Source: Aquiluna sp.
Lineage (GTDB): Bacteria; Actinomycetota; Actinomycetes; Actinomycetales; Microbacteriaceae
DNA length: 64,000 nt
Direction of reading: 5' to 3'
NCBI GenBank assembly: GCA_021741585.1
Contig: JAIOXN010000001.1
Span: 673,059-737,058 of the forward strand
Below the pieces are notes generated by a model, which was not told the origin of the DNA, made no database searches, and worked only from the letters and a program-made list of their open reading frames with translations. Within the stretch, counting starts at the first letter, position 1. Every line of letters starts with the position of its first letter. This document shows positions 59,424 through 64,000 of the stretch, in pieces. The translations under genes were made by a program, and so were the position numbers.

Positions 59424-59865
59424 CTTGCTCGATTCAGATTGGTGGTTAGTTCCAACGCAATCTAGATTCTAAGACTTGCTGGAGAGTACCAAACTAGAGG
59501 AAAGAATTTTGCCAGCCTGGTCCAGTCGAACTTCAATTCGAACTGCACCGAGTGCAATTGAGTCGGTGCCCTCATGTGGAATCTTGAACCAGGTGCAGTG
59601 AATGCCACTTTGAGTATGGTGATCGCTTGAAGACTCTCAATTCTTTGCTGACCAAAGCTTTTGATGGTGCTGGCATTAAAAAATCAGCGAAGATCCCGAT
59701 TTATTCGGATGGACGCCCCCTCAGATTCTGAAGTGAGAAGCTGCTCATTTGAATGTTTTTAAATTAGATCTGAAATGTTTGAAAACGGCACTGCTTTTGC
59801 CCAAATAATTATCCAGTCACGGGGCCCTCCGGTCCACAGATGGTCAACTTCGCGAGGTAAGCTCT
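59424..59865. other. 442-bp gap between ltaE and the UDP-sugar dehydrogenase gene
   Basis: No intact gene is evident. The minus strand of the ltaE side holds a 5'-less coding remnant (59469-59676). The plus side has AT-rich sequence (59750-59775) and the GAGG ribosome site and TAAGCT -10-like hexamer before the dehydrogenase. Promoters for ltaE and the polysaccharide locus must lie here. Confidence 0.5.
59469..59676 (-). pseudogene. possible decayed coding remnant upstream of ltaE
   Basis: A minus-strand frame ending at TAG 59471-59469 is open for 55 codons and reads QSGIHCTWFKIPHEG then IALGAVRIEVRLDQAGKI, with protein-like hydrophobic alternation. It has no start codon: a TGA lies just upstream, while another frame starting at ATG 59676 carries on over the same DNA. 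A frameshift joining the two would give a protein of about 70 residues. I do not recognise a family. Confidence 0.35.
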
Positions 59866-61188
59866 TTGACCGTGAAGGTATCTGTAATTGGGCTTGGTTA
59901 TTTGGGAGCTACTCACGCTGTTGCGATGGTGGAATTGGGTCACGATGTAATCGGAATCGAACCTGACCAGATAAAACTTGAATCTCTCAGAAATGGAATT
60001 CTGCCTTTTCACGAACCGGGATTGGGTTCGGCATTAACTCGGGCAATAGCCTCTGGTCGTCTCAAATTCTCTTCGTCTCACAACCAAGAATCTGCTGCCG
60101 CAGAGATTCACTTCATTTGCGTCGGGACACCCCAGAAACCCGGTAGTGCTGCGGCCGATACCTCGTATGTGATGGCAGCCGCTAAAGACTTGGCTAAATG
60201 GGTTTCAAAGACCGCGGTGGTTGCAGGTAAATCAACGGTTCCGGTTGGGACTGCAAAATTGCTGCGCGACTCCATGAGCGAGATTGCCGGATTCAATATC
60301 CATCTAGCTTGGAACCCGGAGTTCCTGCGGGAAGGCACCGCACTTGAAGACTCCCTTCGACCAGATCGTTTGGTCATTGGGGCCTGGGAAGAGTATTCAG
60401 TTGAGAGGCTAAAAGCGGTCTACAAACCAATCCTTGATCTAGGGACCCCGTTCTTGGCGCTTGATGTTCCAACCGCCGAATTGGTGAAGGTGGCTGCCAA
60501 TGCTTTCCTCGCAACCAAAATCAGCTTTATAAACGCAATGGCTGAAGTTGCCGAGGTCTCCGGAGGCGATGCAGTGGCACTGGCCAAAGCCATCGGCTAT
60601 GACGAGAGAATAGGCAATAAATTCCTCCGGACCGGAATTGGGTTTGGTGGCGGCTGTTTGCCAAAGGACATCCGCGGCTTTGTGGCAAGGGCCGAAGAAC
60701 TCGGAGTCGGTTCGGCAGTTGAGTTTCTGAGGCACATTGATGCCATTAACCTTCGAAGAAGAGACAAGGTTGTTGAACTTGCCAAAGTTGAGCTTGGCAA
60801 CCTTCACGGAAAGCGCATAACCATGTTGGGGATTTCCTTCAAGCCAGATAGCGATGACCTTAGAGACTCCCCCGCCCTTGAGATTTCTCAGCGTTTGACT
60901 GCTGCAGGCGCAACAGTCACGGTTCACGATCCAGTTTCTCTCGACGCGCTCTCATCTCGCTCACCTGAACTTAACCGAGAGGGTGACCTAGTTGAGGCAA
61001 TGCGTGAGGCTGATCTGACCATTTTAGGAACCGAGTGGAAGCTATACCGTGAGGCAGATCCTCACCTTCTTGGTTCACTCGTTGCAACCAAGACCGTGAT
61101 TGATGGGCGCAATGTTTTGGATGTCCCAGCGTGGCAAAAAGCTGGCTGGAAAGTGATTGCGCTTGGAAGAAGCATCGTAAATGGCTAA
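59866..61188 (+). CDS. UDP-glucose/GDP-mannose dehydrogenase family protein
   Basis: The enzyme oxidises a sugar nucleotide twice with NAD to a uronate, a precursor for surface polysaccharide. The Rossmann motif is GLGYLG, CVGTPQKPGS follows, EFLREGTALEDSLRPDRLVIG (core EFLREGTALED) marks the active site and the catalytic Cys is in GFGGGCLPKDI near residue 264. At 440 residues it matches UDP-glucose dehydrogenase. The start is TTG 59866, with GAGG 8 bases upstream; GTG 59872 is possible. It overlaps the next gene by 8 bases. Confidence 0.92.
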   Translation: MTVKVSVIGLGYLGATHAVAMVELGHDVIGIEPDQIKLESLRNGILPFHEPGLGSALTRAIASGRLKFSSSHNQESAAAEIHFICVGTPQKPGSAAADTSYVMAAAKDLAKWVSKTAVVAGKSTVPVGTAKLLRDSMSEIAGFNIHLAWNPEFLREGTALEDSLRPDRLVIGAWEEYSVERLKAVYKPILDLGTPFLALDVPTAELVKVAANAFLATKISFINAMAEVAEVSGGDAVALAKAIGYDERIGNKFLRTGIGFGGGCLPKDIRGFVARAEELGVGSAVEFLRHIDAINLRRRDKVVELAKVELGNLHGKRITMLGISFKPDSDDLRDSPALEISQRLTAAGATVTVHDPVSLDALSSRSPELNREGDLVEAMREADLTILGTEWKLYREADPHLLGSLVATKTVIDGRNVLDVPAWQKAGWKVIALGRSIVNG

Positions 61189-62125
61189 AGCCCTAAAGAA
61201 CATTACTTTTGTGATGCCGGTTCTCAATGAGGCGACATATCTTGAGGGTGCCGTTGCTTCGGTATTTGAGCAGAGCGTCCCTGGAGAAATGGAACTCGTG
61301 CTCTCCCTAGGTCCATCCACAGACGGCACAGATCTGATTGCAAAGCAGCTGAAAAAGAAATACGGCACCAAGTTGCAATTGGTGCATAACCCAAAGGGTA
61401 AAACCGCTACCGCACTGAATCTTGCAATTGCTAAGTCTAAGTTTGAGGTGATTGCCAGGGTTGACGCTCACTCAGAACTCTCGTTTGGTTATGCGCAATT
61501 AGCGGTAAAGACCTTGAACTCCTCGGGTGCTGCAAATGTTGGCGGAATGATGATCGCCAAAGGCAAGACCGATTTTCAGAAGGCCGTCGCCTATGGCTAT
61601 AACAATCGGGTTGGTCTGGGCGGTGGCTCTTTCCACGTTGGTGGAAATGCCGGTCCTGCCGACACGGTGTACTTGGGCGTCTTTAGAAAATCTGTCCTGG
61701 AGGAACTTGGGGGTTTCTCCGAGGTCTGGATCCGCGGGCAAGACTGGGAACTCAATAAGAGAATCCGTGAGGCTGGGCACGTGGTTTGGTTTGAGCCAGA
61801 TCTAAAAGTTGGCTATTACCCAAGATCCTCTTGGGAAGCACTTGCCAAGCAGTTCTTCAAGACTGGAATGTGGCGAGGGGCTTTGACCAGGGAAGCTCCT
61901 GGTCAAAGTGCTGTTCGCTATTGGATTCCGCCGGTCTTGGTGTTGGCAACGCTGTTTTGGTTTCCGCTTTGGATTTACCTTCTTGGCATTGCTGGCCTGG
62001 TTGCACTCTCAAAGGGAACCAGCAATGCGGTGAAGCTTTGGTTGATGTTGGTGTTGCCAACGATGCACTATGCCTGGGGCATAGGTTTTTGGTTTGGTCT
62101 GATTAGGGACCAAAAACGGGCCTAA
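61181..62125 (+). CDS. glycosyltransferase family 2 with C-terminal membrane segments
   Basis: This GT-A enzyme transfers a sugar from a nucleotide donor. FVMPVLNEATYLEGAVASVF opens it, the metal-binding Asp lies in ARVDAHSEL (residue 95), and RGQDWELNKRI is the acceptor-side block. Two to three hydrophobic segments lie near the end, after about residue 235 (VLVLATLFWFPLWIYLLGIAG, core ATLFWFPLWIYLLGI), so it is membrane-bound. It overlaps the dehydrogenase end and probably acts in the same polymer pathway. Confidence 0.9.
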   Translation: MAKALKNITFVMPVLNEATYLEGAVASVFEQSVPGEMELVLSLGPSTDGTDLIAKQLKKKYGTKLQLVHNPKGKTATALNLAIAKSKFEVIARVDAHSELSFGYAQLAVKTLNSSGAANVGGMMIAKGKTDFQKAVAYGYNNRVGLGGGSFHVGGNAGPADTVYLGVFRKSVLEELGGFSEVWIRGQDWELNKRIREAGHVVWFEPDLKVGYYPRSSWEALAKQFFKTGMWRGALTREAPGQSAVRYWIPPVLVLATLFWFPLWIYLLGIAGLVALSKGTSNAVKLWLMLVLPTMHYAWGIGFWFGLIRDQKRA

Positions 62126-62141
62126 CTGGTAGATTTTGCCC

Positions 62142-63899
62142 GTGAGTAACCGCGATGTAGTGATCTGTAGCTTCTATACCCCTGACGAGTATTACGGTGG
62201 GCATGCCCGCGAACTCAAGGCTCAACTTGATTCCATTGGGGTCGGCTATGAGCTTTTGGAGATACAAAAACGCGAGGGCGAAGACTGGGCAGATGTCACT
62301 CGCCGGAAGATTGGCTTTATCCGCGAGATCTGCCAGAAGCACCCGGACAAGATGGTGTTCTGGATTGATGTTGACTGCAGAATCACCCAATTACCCGCAT
62401 ACATCTCAAACACCACTGCTGACATCATTGGATTCCAGAGGAGCTTTGGCTCACCTTTGCAGATTGGTTACCACAACCGAACCAGGTTCTGGGAGCCAAG
62501 CTTTTGGGGAGTAAATGCAACTCCTCAGGGGCGCAAGCTCATTGAAGATGCATATGAGCTTGAACAGCGGGCCGAAATCAAGGCAACCGACGACTACTTC
62601 CTAGAAGAAGCTTGGCGAGCAAACTCCCGCGTAATGACATTCCAGATGATCCCTGGAACAGCAATTGTTCGTGACCGTAAGGTATCTGAACCTGGGCAGC
62701 ATGACTCATTCTTTGTCTTTGGCTCTTCCGGAAATGTTGCTGACTTCAAGGACAAAGTTGTACAGCACGGAACCGGCAAACAAATCGGCAGCCGCAAGAA
62801 ACTCCTCAAACAGGCAAAAAAGATTGAGAAGGCGCTGCCAGATTCGATTAAAAAGCCACTTCGTCGTCTAGCAGACGGTGCGGGCATCACAGGGATTCTG
62901 ACTGCGGGCAAGGCCAAGAGCATTGACCCAGAGCGCTCCAAGCTGATTGGTGAAATGCTCGGTGGTGGCATCAAAGGTGATGGTTTGCTTTTTGCAAATG
63001 CAAGAGAATCTTTCGACAAAAAATACATTGCCACCTTTGGCGAGCAATCCATCATGACCGCGGCGGAGTCTTTCCTGAGCTACGCAGCCAAAGAGTCTCC
63101 AAATACCATCAGGCTTGCCTGGTGGTCAAAGCCATTCCCTGGAAACTTTGGCGACTGGCTAAGCCCACTGATTGTTTCTAACTTCACCGATGCCAAGGTG
63201 GTTTTGCAATCACCTGTAAGACCAACCTCCAAAAAGCACCTAATCGCTCTTGGTTCAATCGGAAGATTTATTAAGAGCAGCTCGGTAGTTCTGGGAACTG
63301 GTATCTCAACCGATGATCTCGAACTAAACCGCAAGGCGCAATATGTTTCGGTGCGTGGCCCAATCACCGCCAGAGTGCTAAGGCAATCTGGCGGTCCAGA
63401 GGTAACCGCATTTGGTGACCCAGGTCTCGCACTCTCTCGCATCATTCCGGTTGAGCGCGGCAACACAAACGGCAAGGTTGCCTTTATTAGACACTTCTCC
63501 CACACCTCAATCCCGATGCAGCTTCCGGAGAAAATGGAAGAGCTTTCGGTCTTGCTATCTCGCCAAAATGACATTGCTGAGTTTGTCGGAAAACTTGTTC
63601 AATACGACAGCGTTGTCACCAGCGCAATGCACGTAATGATTACTTGTCAGTCCTATGGAATACCTTGTGCCCTAGTTACATTTGAGGGGTCTGAGGAGAA
63701 TGTCCATGGAAGTGGAATTAAGTATGAGGACTATGCACTTGGTGCCGGGGTTGAAGTCATGAACCCACAAGTTGTGCCATTGGATCTTCGGATAGTTGAC
63801 TTAGATAATCTGATCCGGGACATCTCTGTCTCCGAAGTCAAAAAGGATGAGGTAATCTCTCACATCCACACCGCGCTGGAACTAATGAGTAAGAAGTAA
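62142..63899 (+). CDS. two-domain protein: glycosyltransferase-like domain + polysaccharide pyruvyltransferase domain
   Basis: Residues about 3-200 resemble a GT-A nucleotide-sugar transferase with the WIDVDCRI acidic motif near residue 80 and an ATDDYFLEEAWR block. A basic linker rich in Lys and Ala follows (about 225-275). Residues about 325-560 resemble a polysaccharide pyruvyltransferase, with PFPGNFGDWLSPLIV, VSVRGPITARVL, FGDPGLAL and the C-terminal GIKYEDYALGAGVEV. Pyruvyl groups add negative charge to surface glycans. TAGATT lies 6 bases before GTG 62142, which I prefer to TTG 62136. The pairing of domains suggests a two-step transfer, but activity is unproven. Confidence 0.78.
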   Translation: MSNRDVVICSFYTPDEYYGGHARELKAQLDSIGVGYELLEIQKREGEDWADVTRRKIGFIREICQKHPDKMVFWIDVDCRITQLPAYISNTTADIIGFQRSFGSPLQIGYHNRTRFWEPSFWGVNATPQGRKLIEDAYELEQRAEIKATDDYFLEEAWRANSRVMTFQMIPGTAIVRDRKVSEPGQHDSFFVFGSSGNVADFKDKVVQHGTGKQIGSRKKLLKQAKKIEKALPDSIKKPLRRLADGAGITGILTAGKAKSIDPERSKLIGEMLGGGIKGDGLLFANARESFDKKYIATFGEQSIMTAAESFLSYAAKESPNTIRLAWWSKPFPGNFGDWLSPLIVSNFTDAKVVLQSPVRPTSKKHLIALGSIGRFIKSSSVVLGTGISTDDLELNRKAQYVSVRGPITARVLRQSGGPEVTAFGDPGLALSRIIPVERGNTNGKVAFIRHFSHTSIPMQLPEKMEELSVLLSRQNDIAEFVGKLVQYDSVVTSAMHVMITCQSYGIPCALVTFEGSEENVHGSGIKYEDYALGAGVEVMNPQVVPLDLRIVDLDNLIRDISVSEVKKDEVISHIHTALELMSKK

Positions 63900-63901
63900 C
63901 C

Positions 63902-64000
63902 TTGCGAAAAATCTTCCAGGAACTCTATGCGACCACAAGATTGCTGGTCCCTAAAGGCCGCTATCGCTGGCAGCTCTTGTTCTTGGTCTTGATTGCCGCC
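63902..64000 (+). CDS. N-terminal fragment, probable ABC-type flippase or exporter (cut by window edge)
   Basis: A TTG 3 bases after the previous stop opens a frame to the window end: MRKIFQELYATTRLLV, then RYRWQLLFLVLIAA, the start of a first membrane helix. This resembles the beginning of ABC exporters with fused permease and ATPase, such as PglK-type flippases, and such a gene would fit the polysaccharide locus. With 33 residues visible the assignment is tentative. Confidence 0.45.
   Translation, partial: MRKIFQELYATTRLLVPKGRYRWQLLFLVLIAA

Noticed and set aside
59775-59966. Plus-strand frame overlapping the dehydrogenase start
   Set aside because: Composition is unlike neighbouring proteins and it overlaps the well-supported dehydrogenase gene in another frame.

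Overview
The window looks like the chromosome of a small, streamlined actinobacterium. Gene content and order (groES with CIRCE sites, glmS-acpS-alr-tsaE-tsaB-tsaD, S10/spc/alpha ribosomal operons, tuf-fusA-rpsG-rpsL-rpoC-rpoB, prfB-ftsE-ftsX-smpB), the small intergenic gaps, frequent GTG/TTG starts and many leaderless-type promoters fit Actinobacteria. Base composition near 50% G+C (by eye, not computed) points to a low-GC freshwater Microbacteriaceae lineage such as the Rhodoluna/Aquiluna (Luna) group. That placement is inference. No rRNA genes, insertion sequences, prophage or CRISPR array are visible.

Layout. 1-873: start of guaB (minus, cut by the window edge). 1097-6469: branched-chain amino-acid type ABC transporter, with permeases and ATPases on plus and the binding lipoprotein convergent on minus across a strong bidirectional terminator. 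6725-9701: rarD exporter, groES under two CIRCE operators, a divergent SAM methyltransferase gene and a DUF4190 membrane protein. 9777-15547 (minus): glmS, acpS, alr, tsaE, tsaB and a fused rimI-tsaD, joining cell-wall precursor synthesis to the t6A tRNA modification pathway. 15578-18152: coaA, a NIPSNAP-like gene and glmM. 18169-35593 (minus): 31 ribosomal, transcription, secretion and maturation genes from rpsJ down to rpsI. 35949-37426: pirin and a YefM-YoeB toxin-antitoxin pair inserted between tuf and rpsJ. 37559-49894: tuf, fusA, rpsG, rpsL, rpoC, rpoB. 50112-53425: smpB, ftsX, ftsE, prfB, followed by tRNA-Ser(CGA). 53638-59423: accessory metabolic genes (CDF transporter, tadA/upp divergent pair, a winged-helix regulator behind a structured leader, P-loop kinase, DedA, nitroreductase, threonine aldolase). 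59866-64000: the start of a surface-polysaccharide locus (UDP-sugar dehydrogenase, GT2, a two-domain glycosyltransferase/pyruvyltransferase, and the first codons of a probable ABC flippase).

Most notable signals. (1) A 24-codon Cys/Met-rich reading frame (55695-55769) stands 8 nt behind a near-consensus promoter, contains one hairpin and ends in a second; the layout resembles a sulfur-amino-acid-responsive attenuator leader ahead of a winged-helix regulator. (2) tadA and upp are divergent with only 12 bp between their ATGs, which form the two ends of one perfect inverted repeat carrying a TAGGCT -10 hexamer for each gene. (3) A recurrent TANNNT-N6-ATG/GTG arrangement suggests widespread leaderless mRNAs and fixes several starts. 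(4) Unusual fusions: an exported regulatory-like domain on a LivH permease, RimI on TsaD, and a GT-like domain on a pyruvyltransferase. (5) Long Ala-Lys-Pro tails occur on ribosomal proteins uL15 and uS17.
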